Under the pieces are notes generated by a model. That model ran no database searches, was not told the origin of the DNA, and was given only the letters and a program-made list of their open reading frames with translations. The position numbers and the translations under genes are program-made. Positions 12,116 to 23,150 of a stretch of 64,000 nucleotides of DNA are shown here, piece after piece (position 1 is the first letter of the stretch; each line of letters opens with the position of its first letter). Source of the DNA: Caprella mutica (lineage: Eukaryota; Arthropoda; Malacostraca; Amphipoda; Caprellidae); contig CANNZV010000945.1 in NCBI GenBank assembly GCA_947561585.1, positions 62,001-126,000 on the forward strand. The letters are read 5' to 3'.

Positions 12116-12599
12116 TCAAATGGATTGACCGAAACAAAATTGATCGAAAATGATATTTGATCTATATACACTAATTGACAATGATAACTAAAACCATGGA
12201 TTACCCAATAAATAATGATTTATGTATAACATTTCTCCAATCAACTGTTTTTCTATTACAGAGAATTGTATGCTTTGAAATATACTATAATTTGAAGCAC
12301 TTCAAGTTTTCTTAGTTCTAGAATTTAGATAGTTCAAGATAACTTGTGAAATGAAAGTTAATTAATTTAGTACCTATAGGTTTAACGTCTGTTTCGTAAC
12401 CAAAAGCCATATCACTGACGGCAAAAGAGAATTAAATACAAGAGATGAAAAAAAATGAAGCTGATCTATTCGATCAATTTTCCTTTCGATAAATTGTTTT
12501 CGGTCAATTTTCCTTTCGATAAATTGTTTTCGGTCAATTTTCCTAGACCCCTTTTACTAAAGTGAGATGTACTTAAAGCGAGGCTTGCCTGTATAGTAA

Positions 12600-12965
12600 G
12601 GACAATTGAGGTATGTTGTTTGCGTGACGTCATAACAGCAACACTCTAAAATCATGTTTAAGAAAATTGAAGAACGTAACATTATGTTTATTTATTTCCA
12701 TTATAAGAAACTATGATGAATCCATTCATGTTATTCACACTGCTTAACCTTAATTTTCTATTTAAGTGTGTTGCCTTGTTGACGTCACACTCACAAATCA
12801 CTCGATTTGTGACAACAGCTAACAAAGCTACAAGGAATTTCAATATTGATAGGTTGCGACAATTGAGTGATTTGTGACGTGACATAAGCAATGAACAAAT
12901 TTAAAGAGAAAATTAAGGGTTTAATTATTAGCAGTTTCAGTTTACACAACATACCTCGATTGTCC
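12600..12965. mobile_element. CRE-bearing MITE, copy 1
   Basis: The TIRs are GGACAATTGAGGTATGTTG and, reversed, GGACAATCGAGGTATGTTG. Both arms contain tgacgtca (12626 and about 12780) and the phrase gagtgatttgtga. A relative lies at about 62245-62475. No coding capacity. TGACGTCA is the palindromic CREB/ATF site; any regulatory effect is untested inference. Confidence 0.68.
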
Positions 12966-13125
12966 ATACTGAACACACAGTAAGAGAAGATATAGTATCC
13001 CAGAGCTATAGGGGGGATATTACGCGTGTCCCGGTAGGCTGTGACGTCACATGTCAACAATGGTGCGTACGTTTGTACGTGCAGTACAAACACAAAAGAT
13101 GGCTGCAACACACCCAACAAACAGT
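12966..13125. repeat. Second copy of the E5 left end
   Basis: About 150 bp match 10775-10930 with only a handful of differences, from catactgaacacacagtaag to tggctgcaacacacccaac. The right half of E5 is missing. The near identity suggests recent movement or gene conversion. Confidence 0.75.
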
Positions 13126-14770
13126 TCCCGCTTTTGAAACCAGAAATTGGCGAGTAGTGTATCTTATTGTAGTTTAATATCTTTGGCTAAACTGTAGTTC
13201 CTTTGAATAACAATTATACAATTTAACCAATGCCTAGTTAGTAATTGATATTTTCTTTTTAGAAGTGACTAAGTTAAAGTAGATAGTCTCGTGTTTTAAA
13301 GTGTGGTCAGAGTCGCCATTTCCAGTTACCCGGTGGTCATGTCAAACTAGATTCGATGAGCTGATTACCATACCCGATATGTTACTGTATCCTGAGTTAC
13401 TATACCCTTTATGTTCCTGAACACTTGATTAGAAGAGCAATAAAAGCAAGAAGGCTACGAGTAATTACTTTTATTGAGCAAGACTGTATCCAAGGATATT
13501 AAGATAATTTGTGTGTAACTTATTATTAGATTTATTTATTGTATTTGCATGACACCTGCGAATTTACAATCAATAATAATGAATTGTTAATTAAAATTGC
13601 ATCATTTGTGTATCAAGACATTTAATCAGGTAATTGACTATTTAAAGTTATGAGTATTTCAGAACAAGGTACACACTCTTATTCTCATCATTGTGTCGAG
13701 TCTGTAGACCACTTTTTCTATTTATTATTTTAATATAACTCTACCCGACTCTAACAGATATATTTTACCCATATTATATAGAAAACAGAATTTAAACGTT
13801 TAATTTAAAACGTCTCAATATAACCTTTCAAAAAATGTGTTCTTTTTGGGACATCCTACAGAGCTTGCAAGTGACCGAGATAGCTACAGTTTAACTTGAT
13901 TTATGGTGTAAAACCTAAAGAAAAGTGAAGGACAACAAAGTAATTAAATTGGAAACTATGATAGGAGTAATGAAAGACACATTATAATGCAAAGATATAA
14001 TTAGCAGAAATAATAAATATAAAGAATAATACATAATAGACTAACAAAGTAAATACAATCAGACACCCTCCTTTTAGTTTACTTTTATTCCTTTTTATTG
14101 GAAATCATAATGAGAAGAATAACACCCAATAATCTTAAAGCTGTAAAAAAATCAAAGTCGAGAGAAAAAAATCTTCATATTTATTATGAACGAAAGAAAT
14201 AAACAATAATAAATCACTCACAAGTGAACCAAATAAATAGCGAAGAAGCTGTCAAACAAAGAAGTAGCCATTATGTGATGAAAAGGGCAGAAGTACTAAA
14301 GTACCGCACAGACAGAATAGGAGAGAAATGAAGAGGTAATACTTTTTATGAAGCCTATGATTGAACATAAGGAAAAGTTTCTCAATAGAATAAGAGATGG
14401 GAGAGAAGAAATGAAGGGAACCGAAGATATCTAATGATTAAATGTTGCCACACAATTTTCTCTTCGTCACTTATTTCTTGGATGCAGGAAAAAGTACATG
14501 TGCTTACTGTTACCCATTCAAAGTACGTAGAAAAAACATTGGAGAACAGTGATAGAAAGAAAAATAGTGAGTAGTTTGTTAATGATGCTAACACTCAAAA
14601 TACAGTCATGCAATAATTTAAACACTATGTCAAATTATCAAACAAATTGCAAATAGCGTTAGAAATTGATAGAAAGGGAATATATGTATAAAACAAATTA
14701 TGACACTAATCTTTTTCATTGACACAGTGAGATATAAAGTTATGAATATTTTGGACAAAAATTAAATGAA
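13126..14770. other. Intergenic, old repeats
   Basis: Segment 13300-13410 (tggtcagagtcgccatttcc onward) recurs at about 40915-41010 and is called repeat R2. The rest is AT-rich, purine-biased between 13900 and 14600, with no recognisable gene. Confidence 0.55.
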
Positions 14771-14774
14771 TGTA

Positions 14775-15945
14775 CATTTAATTTATTTAGTAGTGGATGT
14801 ATGGTTTTCTAAGAAACAAAAAAAGGCAATGTCGCTGACATTAAAAAGAAATTAAGTACAAGGGACTGGAAGAAGCAATCAGAAAAGAAAATGGCTCCAT
14901 GAACACCAGTATGTGACAAGCTCATAAATAAAGAAAAGTTGCTCCGTGAATGCAGTCACTTACCAAGGAATGTGACGAGAAGGGAAACAAGAACCGATGA
15001 TTGCACTCACGAATGAAAGTGGAAAATGAAGAGGTAGTAAAAGAAGCCTACGAACAAAAAAGTAGCGTTAAAAAATTGTGAACATGGTAAGATGGAAAAA
15101 AGACAATACATAATCCAAATTACAGCAGTTCGGGGGGCAAAGGAGAGTATCTCTGTTCTAACATTTAACACAAACAGTTTTAGAATAGCGCCCATGCAGG
15201 CAATTGGCTCCATGAAAAAAATTTCTTACAACCAGTTGGTGAAAACTCTGCACTCACGTGCAGAGTTGTCACCAACTGGTTGTTCACTCAGAAAAGCTAA
15301 TCAGTGAATACAGTCACCTACCAAGAAATGTAATGAACTCACTGATGGATGGAAGAGGAAAATGAAAAGTGATAGTATATGAAGGCTAAGAGTCTACTGG
15401 AAACAAAAAAAATGAAGACCTCTTGAAACAAATAATAATTAATTAATTTAGTAGGGGTTTAACGTCTGCTTCGGAACCCAAGGCCATATCGCTGACGTCA
15501 AAAGGAAATTAAATACAAGGGACTAGAAGAAGCAGTCAGAAAGGAAAGTGGCTCCATGAACAAAGTCACTTACCACCGTCGGTGATAATACTCATGGATG
15601 CAGAAAAGTTACTCCGTGAATGCAGTCACTTACAAAGGAATGTGACGAAACGGGACACAAGCACCGGTGGCTGCACTCACGGATGGAAGAGGAAAATGTA
15701 GAGGTGATAGTAAATGAAGCCTACGAGCCTACCTACTACAAAATCTAAGACCTCGTAGTTGAAGAGCATAACCCTAGCGCTATCCTCTAAAACTGCAAGT
15801 AGCGTTAAAAAATGATAAACATGGTAAAAATGAAAAAAAGACAATCCATAATCCAAATTACAAAAGTTCGGGGCCCAAGGGACGCCACCCCCCTTCTCTT
15901 CCATTCACCACAGACAGCTTCAGGATAGAGCCCCTGGGGGTAAAC
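14775..15945. repeat. Tandemly duplicated dispersed repeat
   Basis: Two diverged copies of a unit of about 450-500 bp lie at 14775-15200 and 15435-15945. Each has the order gctgac(g/a)t..., aattaa(g/a)tacaaggga, ggctccatgaac, tgaatgcagtcactta, gtagcgttaaaaaa, and tccaaattaca. A shorter middle piece lies at 15285-15400. Parts recur at 12357-12450 and, inverted, at 25930-26080. No coherent ORF. Class unknown. Confidence 0.68.
15229..15282. repeat. Near-perfect 25-nt hairpin
   Basis: The arm caaccagttggtgaaaactc continues to tgcac, followed by a 4-nt loop (tcac) and its inverse with one mismatch. The hairpin sits exactly at the junction between the two units of the tandem repeat, so it may mark the rearrangement breakpoint. 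Confidence 0.8.
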
Positions 15946-16388
15946 AAATAATAAATTGAAGTACCATAATCATTTGTGATCTATTTGCAACTAGGTAGAG
16001 AATTCTCCTATAAACCAGTAATGATTGCATTCAATGATGTTGTTGAATCACAAAAACTTAAACCTTCCATTTTAAAGTAATGAATGTGATTGAACAATAC
16101 TAATTTATATTCAGAAAACCATCTAACTTAGATTTGAAAAAATTATAACAATAAAATGAGTCCACAGAAAATAAATTACCATAATATCTAATGGAATGCA
16201 TTGAATAGAGAATAATTCCATTACATATGTTACAACTTGTGAAAATCACCGACACAACCTATTTTTTCATCCACGAGTTTCTACTGTACACAACTAAATA
16301 AACTCTTGTATTACCAGCTAATACAGACGTTATTGAAGACAATTAAAGTAAAGTAATATTTTCAATAAGTTAAATAATGATAGCGATC
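15946..16388. other. 3' flank of the TDRD12-like gene
   Basis: AT-rich sequence without repeats I can match elsewhere. It would contain the end of the gene's 3' UTR and its downstream region. Confidence 0.5.
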
Positions 16389-16394
16389 TTTATT
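16389..16394 (-). terminator. Poly(A) signal AATAAA
   Basis: AATAAA on the minus strand, about 90 bases downstream of the TDRD12-like stop codon at 16481-16483. The spacing is plausible for a short 3' UTR. Confidence 0.6.
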
Positions 16395-16480
16395 GAAATT
16401 TATTTGAAAATAAAAATGATATGAATAGAATGAGCTGTGCATCGCCAAGTTAAATTTACATATCAGGTGATTACTAACTA

Positions 16481-19400
16481 CTAATGATCTGCATAATTTG
16501 ACCAATAGTCCAGCCACAGCTTGCTATTTTCCCCCTCTGTGACAATGCTGAATATTTTCCTCAAAGTGTCAATATGAGAGGGATTATCAGCACCATACTG
16601 ATATCTGATCAATCTGCTTCTGAGAGACTCACCTCTGATGAATGTCTTCTCCACCTTAACCAATTCAACCAAAGGACTAACCCACAACGTGTTGGACAAA
16701 CTCATTACAATGCTGCCAGACATCTTGCTGCCTTCGGACAGATCAGAGAATACTTCCTCAATGAACCTGTTAGCGTTTGAAGTCCAGTGTGTATCTCCAT
16801 CAGTCGGACAAACATTAGAGAGGTACACTTCGATGATCAACTGAGGCAGAGCAGAAAATTCGGAAGGCAACTCATAGAGGACATTTCTGCGCACGGTAAT
16901 TTCATCTCCCTCGTCGATGAGAAAAAGGGTATAATGATCTTCGAAGTGAACCACAATAACTCTTGCTCTTGACCAAACTGAGTTGTGTTCTACAAGGCAT
17001 AACGAGCCTACATCCAGATACTCACTAGCCTTTAATTCACAGTCAGAACAGTAACGTTGCAACTTCATGAATAGTTTGAAGTAATTGGTACTCAAGTCTA
17101 TAGCTATAGTGTCAATAGATTCTCTGTATTCCATCAAACGCACAAAATACCTTGATGCATTCATTACTTTGACAACATAGATAGAAACAATGCCGTTACT
17201 GGGCAAGCTTTTCTGCATATCTTCTAGCAGTGCAATATGCCTCCAAGTGCACATATGGACATCTGAACATTTTCCGAATGCTTTTAAAATATGACACATC
17301 GGCAAGTTATAGTCATAAAAGTCATTATACTTCGGAATATCGACATCAAAGAGTTCAGTATTCAGTTGCAGTAAGCATTTCTTGAGATATCGGGGTAACG
17401 TTTCATCATGGTGGTAGAATATGTGAGAATTAACCTGTTTGGAAGTCTCGCTACACACGTTGAAATGTTTCATCGTGAATGAGAACCTCTCAGCAAATTC
17501 AGTTTTCACTCTAGGTATGTCAATATGAATTATAACCTCAGCATCAGTGAGATTCTCATTGAGTAGGTGAGGTATTGCTCTCACAGTGGCAATCAGGATT
17601 TTAGCCGACTGCGATGCATTCCAATCCCTGACCTTATCCTGTATTTGCCAAACTAACAAACGTCCATTGACCATGTCACTATCAATTGCCAAACATTTGA
17701 ACATTGAAACTAGTTTCTTCCCATCAGATGTGTTTTCTACAAATGCAATAATTCTCTTATCAGAGTACGAATCCTTTACCAGTAGAGATACCTTCTCCAA
17801 TATCTCATTCCTAGAGCAATCCTTCATACAGTGCAAATGAGATCTTATTCGGCTTGCTTTAGCAGCTTCTAAAGGGGCTGAGAAGATGATTGCTGGTTCA
17901 ATTAATGGAGTGAGAAACGAAGAGAGAGAATTCAGGGGGTCTGTCCAAGAGGAAGCAGTCATAACGAGTTGCTGGTTGAAATGCTGATAAGAAGTATTAT
18001 CTCTGCTGTCAGCCCACTTGGTTAGTAACGACTTGACACCACTAGCATGGCTGTCAATAACGATATCTGCATCATCTATTATCAGATGAAAACAATGAGA
18101 CAAAATATTGAATTGTAGAACTTCCTTTTCATTCGAAAGACCCACCAGTCTCATCAAAAATGGCATTGTGGTAACTAGTATGTCACTACCAGTACAGATT
18201 CTTTTTAGCAGATCCTCCGAGCCAACCTCACCAAGTCCACCCCATCCTGCCAAGACCCTTATTTTAGTGCTCTGAAGTAGATCTGACAGAGTATTAGCCA
18301 CAGATTGGGCTGCTAGCCATCCTTTACATACTATTATTGCAATTGCTCCTATTCTGCCGCTCACTTCGTGCTCAATGCATGGCCACATGTCAAGGAGAAT
18401 TGTGGAGAGAGGAAGCACGAATCCTAGTGATTTACCACAACTTTTCTCCCCTAGTGCAATAGTATTTTGACCTCTTGCAATTACAGGCCACATGAATGAC
18501 TGTAAGCGAGATGCAGATTGAATATCGGTCTCATTTTCTAAATAACACAATATTTTTTCATGCAAAATTACTGACATGATATCTTGGTTGATGACGATAT
18601 CATCGACAGGAAGAATGAAGTGACCTCCAGCATAAACTCTGTATCGAAGGTGAATGTCAAGCAAGCCTTGAGTGCCATTACTACACACTCTGTTCTTCAT
18701 TTCCACAGTTTGAGGACTTTGATGAACAGTTACTTCAGCACTAGGTGTATCAACTGGAATCAAATTCTCACTGTTAACTACTTCATTCATGTTTTCGTTT
18801 GATTCATTTAAGGGAATAAGGGACTCTAAGGATATATTACGAAATTCTTGCTTCTCGAATGGTTCATAGAATCCACTCACAGAATTCTTTTTAATGAAAC
18901 TCTCTTCCTTAATTTTGTCCTTGAGATCTTTGAAAACACCACAGTTTATTTCTGTTTCAGATTTGTCATCAATCTCTCCATAGTACTGACCATCTTCATT
19001 ACATCTAGAAGAATAAAAATCAGGAGTGGCAGAAACTCCCGGAGAATCAAGTCTTAAATTACTGCTGCAAATTGAGACTGCTCTCTGATCATCGAGATCA
19101 ATGTTTGAAGAGCTCACATCATTGTGCATATATAACTCAACTTCGCCCTCTTCACTTCTTTTTTTGAAAATACCACAATTTACTTCTGTTTCAGAAGTAT
19201 CACAAATCTCTCCAAAGAATTGACGATCTTCATCAACTACAGGAGATGAATAATCTAGAGTAGCAGTAATCCCAGGGAAATCACTGTCACTAGTTGAGAT
19301 TGCGTTCTGGTTTTCGATTTCAAAGTCTATATAACTCGTATCCTTCTCAAGGTCGTTAACTATATTTGTTTCTTCACTATTTAAAGCAAGCTCCATATAG

Positions 19401-19855
19401 TTATTATTGGTTAAATCATTAGAAAATCCATATAATTTCGCCAAATCACGTCGTATTTCCAATAATTCGTCCAAGTCAGAATCGCAAATAGACGTGTCTG
19501 AGGAGACTAATATTTCCAAAGACTCACTTTTATTACTCTCAGATGTTCTACTTTTCTTCTTGTTATTCAGCACATCAAATGCGTTCAAGTTTACCACTAT
19601 TCTATCCTCTATTTCACCATAGAACTCAGTTTCCCCTCCAAATCTCTGCTCAGAAGAATATGAACTTGATACCATACTTTCTGCGGTAGATGTCATGTCA
19701 TTTACTATCAAGTTTTGAAGTCTTTCGTGCAGCAAACAATAATCTAATGTAGCAGTTTGTTCACAGGGAGTAGAAGATTCGTAGCTGCTCATTCCATCTG
19801 CAGAAGCACTGAACAAATTTCTAGAGAGATCATTTGAATACGAAAAATGATCCAT
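16481..19855 (-). CDS. TDRD12-like: TDRD12/Yb-like Tudor and DEAD-box helicase protein (piRNA pathway)
   Basis: One open exon of 1124 codons from the ATG at 19855; the open frame extends 33 codons further up, but a splice acceptor at 19871-19873 argues for this start. Numbering here counts from the longer frame (subtract 33). Residues 1-420 are acidic and serine-rich, with a repeated block (ATLDY...DEDRQFFGEI...SETEVNCGIFK at 231-264; ATPDF...GQYYGEI...SETEINCGVFK at 309-342). The helicase core spans about 480-860: Walker A GEKSCGKS at 502-509, DDAD in place of DEAD at 627-630, TAS at 666-668, and a motif VI without the usual HRxGR. A CCCH finger (C-x8-C-x5-C-x3-H) is at 887-906 and an extended Tudor domain at 920-1105. 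This order matches TDRD12 and the fly Yb proteins, which act with Piwi proteins in cytoplasmic piRNA granules. ATPase ability is uncertain. Confidence 0.88.
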   Translation of the reverse strand: MDHFSYSNDLSRNLFSASADGMSSYESSTPCEQTATLDYCLLHERLQNLIVNDMTSTAESMVSSSYSSEQRFGGETEFYGEIEDRIVVNLNAFDVLNNKKKSRTSESNKSESLEILVSSDTSICDSDLDELLEIRRDLAKLYGFSNDLTNNNYMELALNSEETNIVNDLEKDTSYIDFEIENQNAISTSDSDFPGITATLDYSSPVVDEDRQFFGEICDTSETEVNCGIFKKRSEEGEVELYMHNDVSSSNIDLDDQRAVSICSSNLRLDSPGVSATPDFYSSRCNEDGQYYGEIDDKSETEINCGVFKDLKDKIKEESFIKKNSVSGFYEPFEKQEFRNISLESLIPLNESNENMNEVVNSENLIPVDTPSAEVTVHQSPQTVEMKNRVCSNGTQGLLDIHLRYRVYAGGHFILPVDDIVINQDIMSVILHEKILCYLENETDIQSASRLQSFMWPVIARGQNTIALGEKSCGKSLGFVLPLSTILLDMWPCIEHEVSGRIGAIAIIVCKGWLAAQSVANTLSDLLQSTKIRVLAGWGGLGEVGSEDLLKRICTGSDILVTTMPFLMRLVGLSNEKEVLQFNILSHCFHLIIDDADIVIDSHASGVKSLLTKWADSRDNTSYQHFNQQLVMTASSWTDPLNSLSSFLTPLIEPAIIFSAPLEAAKASRIRSHLHCMKDCSRNEILEKVSLLVKDSYSDKRIIAFVENTSDGKKLVSMFKCLAIDSDMVNGRLLVWQIQDKVRDWNASQSAKILIATVRAIPHLLNENLTDAEVIIHIDIPRVKTEFAERFSFTMKHFNVCSETSKQVNSHIFYHHDETLPRYLKKCLLQLNTELFDVDIPKYNDFYDYNLPMCHILKAFGKCSDVHMCTWRHIALLEDMQKSLPSNGIVSIYVVKVMNASRYFVRLMEYRESIDTIAIDLSTNYFKLFMKLQRYCSDCELKASEYLDVGSLCLVEHNSVWSRARVIVVHFEDHYTLFLIDEGDEITVRRNVLYELPSEFSALPQLIIEVYLSNVCPTDGDTHWTSNANRFIEEVFSDLSEGSKMSGSIVMSLSNTLWVSPLVELVKVEKTFIRGESLRSRLIRYQYGADNPSHIDTLRKIFSIVTEGENSKLWLDYWSNYADH

Positions 19856-19868
19856 TTGCACGGTGATA

Positions 19869-19890
19869 ACCTGAAAATAGACGAAGAAAT
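19869..19890 (-). promoter_or_regulatory. 3' splice acceptor before the TDRD12-like start codon
   Basis: On the minus strand the sequence reads ttcttcgtctattttcag, a pyrimidine-rich tract and AG. The exon then begins gttatcaccgtgcaa, 15 bases before the ATG. It implies at least one upstream exon, untranslated or short, further right. I cannot place that exon. Confidence 0.6.
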
Positions 19891-19959
19891 AATATGAGAA
19901 TAGTTCAAGAAAATACCATTGCGTTCTTAGTTCTTCTATATCAGTAGTGTACAATTTAA

Positions 19960-21230
19960 AATTTACATAAAGTTTAAAGTTGTAACATTGGCAATAATGA
20001 AAGAATACTATATATCGGTTAGATTCAATTAGAGAATATAGGAACTGAAGACTTCACCCCGTTTAATACTTTACAGTTAGTCTTAATTTGAGAACAGTAA
20101 TAAAATAACAAATAGAGAAGCAATAATTATATTTTGGCGACTCCCTAGAGGATTTTTGTTCAGACACTTCAGATATAGCTACACTACGCGGCCAAAATAA
20201 AAATTGCGAGAGATTCTATATTTTGTTGTATTTTCCTTTATTTTTTTATGATTATGATTTTTATAATGTGTGTATTTACATATTTTGCTATTATGAGTAT
20301 TTACTTATTAAAGCAAATCTATTTCAGTTCTGATTGAGCTCTGAAAGGATATATACAATTAACCATTTATTTTCTAGGTAGTATCTGAGCTTATATGGAA
20401 ACTTGTGGCAACAGCTTTCATCTTCAGATAAAAGATGAATTCAGAACTGCAAGGATGCGTTAAAATGATTCTAAGGAATACGTGCAGTGTTTCATAAACT
20501 CTGGTTAGCTTCTTCATATCTACAGACTTGAACAATTTCATTACCCTATAAAGTTTCTAGCAATATGGAAGGATAAATAATACTGTTAATGTAATAAATA
20601 ATACTAAGAGACTATAAAGGGCGGCGCAAAAAATTTTGATTAGTATATTTTACAAACTATAGAAGCTAGAGTTTTTCTAAAAACACGTGTTTCATTCATA
20701 TACTTAAAATTAATCAATAGAATATAAAACTCTGGTATAATCAATGCCAAGACGCATGGAAACAGCTATCAAACCTATTGATGGCCAAATTGACCGTAAA
20801 TGAATTAAAAAAAAAATTCCAGCTATACTTTATACGCATGGTGAATTTTGAAATATTTAAAATAAAGCTTGTCACAGAGTACAAGTTAAGGTTCCTAAAG
20901 GATATTTTAACCCTTGAAGGCCAGTTCCGAATTTTATCATAGATGCTTAGTTTAAAAATTGAAACTAGACTTGAGTTGCTGAAACTCCCATGACTTTAAT
21001 TGTCTATGACGCATTTGTGTATCGTATATAATATAATAATACATAATATTTTCTATTTAATTTTATATAATTCTTGACCAGGTTGCTTAGTCACTTTTGC
21101 GTCACACTAATAATAACGGTGTGCAGACATTTGGTCGACAAGACGTATCGTCGACCAATTTTTATAGAGAGGATATTAACACAAACTAATGTTACAAAAC
21201 ATGTACTTTAAGAAAATGATGTAGCAAACG
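19960..21230. other. Upstream region of the TDRD12-like gene, sparse
   Basis: AT-rich. A lone Tc1-style terminus (cactacgcggccaaaat) is at 20184. 20918 has ttttaacccttgaaggcc, which resembles the ttaaccctttaaggac at 22220 and may be a piggyBac-like end. No gene is recognised; upstream exons of the TDRD12-like gene could lie here. Confidence 0.4.
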
Positions 21231-21231
21231 A

Positions 21232-22225
21232 TTAATTAACAAAATAGAATAATGGTAAGAGGGAAAACTATTCAATAAATTTCAAATCATTTTTCTTCTT
21301 TAAAACAAAACCAGAACTAATAAATAATATTAAATTAAATTATTTAAGAGTAATTTAACATCTTTGGGTCAAGTGACGTTTGTAATTTAAAAATTTAAAA
21401 CAATTTCCTCTCAATATTTTACGTTTCATAATAATAGGATTTATATCACCTGATTTTTTATTAACTAGTCATTTAACAACAAATTCTTATCTTCATAGTA
21501 CTCGGAAAGTGAGTGTTAACACAGATAATACTAGATGTTTAGATCAATCAGAAAGTACATAAGGTCAGATTGATTAATAACTTATCATGATAAAGGCCCA
21601 CCGTTCGACTTCTGCGAGTGTTGTGTAATCGAGTGGTGATCCTGAATTGAATGGTAAGATTTTATAAATAAAAACACTCCAATTAACATTTATCAATATG
21701 TTAGGTTATCGTTTTACCAAAAAGTGAATCTTTGAAACAAGTAAATGGCTTGAAATAGAAAATATTCAGAGTTATCGAATGGTATCCCATTTTTGAATTT
21801 CGATCAAATAAGAAAAAATATTAAAAATCCTCTCCAGGCTCTAGGAAAGATATGAGTTTATTACTTGATATTTAGAACCAATATATTATTATTAATATTC
21901 AAAAAGTACTCGAAAAGACACCTTTACCTGAGTAAACACGTCAAGATACTAATAGGCAGTTGTGACACGAGGCTACTTATAGACAAATAATTTAATTTAA
22001 GAATGCTCTTTGTGTGTGGATTTATTCCTTTAGTTTTCAATCATTTCATTATTTGGTACGATATATTTTCTTTAAAATTTTGTCTTGCATAAACAATTTT
22101 CGATATTACTTTAAAATAATCTGGTATTATTAAGTAGTTCTGTTTTATTATTAAAATAGAAAAATGATTTGAAATTTATTGAATAATTTTCCTCCTTACC
22201 ATTATTCTATTTTGTAAATTAACCC
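21232..22225. repeat. Inverted repeat pair, possible ~1-kb MITE
   Basis: About 70 bp at 21232-21300 (aaaatagaataatggtaaga... caaatcatttttct) matches 22155-22222 in inverse orientation, with weaker similarity extending inward. There is no obvious TSD. It may be a decayed MITE. Confidence 0.55.
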
Positions 22226-23150
22226 TTTAAGGACGGATGTAGACTAAAGTCTACACCAACTTCAGAGCGACTTTTACGATATTTATAAGTGCATTTTCAA
22301 TATTTTTGATGATCAGTTGCATAGAGCTAGTTGTTAGCTGTATGTCAGTAACCTCACAGTAGCGACAGAGGGAAGATGTGAAAAAAATGCTCTCAATCTG
22401 TGGTGAGCGCGATTTCATTATTTGCTTCTCAAATTTTCATAATTTACAATTTTTCAAATCAGTTTAAATCATACTCATTATGTACTTATACAGTATTAGA
22501 AAGATGTTATGTAAACAAATATAAGTTTAATGGATGAACTACATGAAATGGGAGGAGCCTAAAAACGTGTAGACTATGTTCTACATCCGACAGAAAGTCA
22601 CCTGATGCGGACTCAGCAGAGTAGAAGTGATTGTTGAATGTGGACTAGCATTCGTTAGAATAATTGGTAAACAATATAGGAGTACAATGTTCATGCTATT
22701 TGAATAATGTTATCATCCACACTGTTGGATAGATTTATAAAAATAAATATACCAACACGTTTTAATATATAGTATTGTTATTTAGGGAAGTTGTAAGATT
22801 GTGTTACATTTGTCATGCATGATAAGGTTTTATATTGAAGTTTCACCATGTCATTTGACCAACCGGAACCAAGTAGAAATAATACTGCAAAACACTCACA
22901 CTTATCTTAATATGATATAATAGACAGTTAGTACACTATCAGACTCGCAATTTTCTAACAATATAAGAAACTGTAAAGATCGTACTGTGTTACAGTTCTA
23001 CTGGTGATCCATCTAATGGTGGTGATGATGACAATTTATATGATAATATTGATGAAGAAATCATATTCATAACTATCATTCAACATCACGTATCCTCCAA
23101 TCCCTTCATTTTCGCATAGGATTGGAGGAAGGACTCTGATCTGTGCGAGT
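22226..23150. other. Intergenic, nothing firm
   Basis: The phrase ggatgtagactaaagtctacacc at the left and gtagactatgttctacatcc at 22570-22590 are short inverted motifs, possibly from one small element. Otherwise no feature is supported. Confidence 0.4.

Larger units (their letters stand above)
7678..12550. mobile_element. Foldback element FB2 with 9-bp TSD, heavily invaded
   Basis: The left terminus is GGGATCCGGAAAATTGATC and the right, reversed, is GGGTCTAGGAAAATTGACC. They are flanked by a perfect 9-bp duplication, cttttacta (7669-7677 and 12551-12559). The left arm is an array of 16-bp units; the right arm (about 12470-12548) keeps only a few. The interior carries a 0.55-kb MITE, E1-R, a foldback (E3) with its own insertions, and a piece of a maT-like element. 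A sequence next to the left array (7935-8005) recurs directly at 12135-12205, so part of the interior was duplicated. Confidence 0.78.
3730..12591. mobile_element. TA-type MITE 'E1', left copy, split by three insertions
   Basis: The left end CAGGCATTCCCCGCTTTAG is at 3730 and the other end, AAAGCGAGGCTTGCCTG, stops at 12591 followed by TA. The inverted copy at 8662-9440 contains the same sequence uninterrupted and so serves as a template. Removing the hAT MITE (3824-4771), the mariner (5155-7444) and foldback FB2 (7678-12550), each with one TSD, leaves about 730 bp, close to the 779 bp of the inverted copy. The TIR style and TA target suggest a pogo/Tc1-related MITE. No coding capacity is seen. 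Confidence 0.78.

Noticed and set aside
10728..13120. Conserved peptide MGVLQPSFVFVLHVQTYAPLL in two places as a gene family
   Set aside because: Both copies are the E5 repeat; the shared peptide reflects DNA repeat identity, with no start context or domain.
22215..22620. piggyBac element bounded by ttaaccctttaagg
   Set aside because: Only one end resembles piggyBac; no matching opposite end with TTAA was found.
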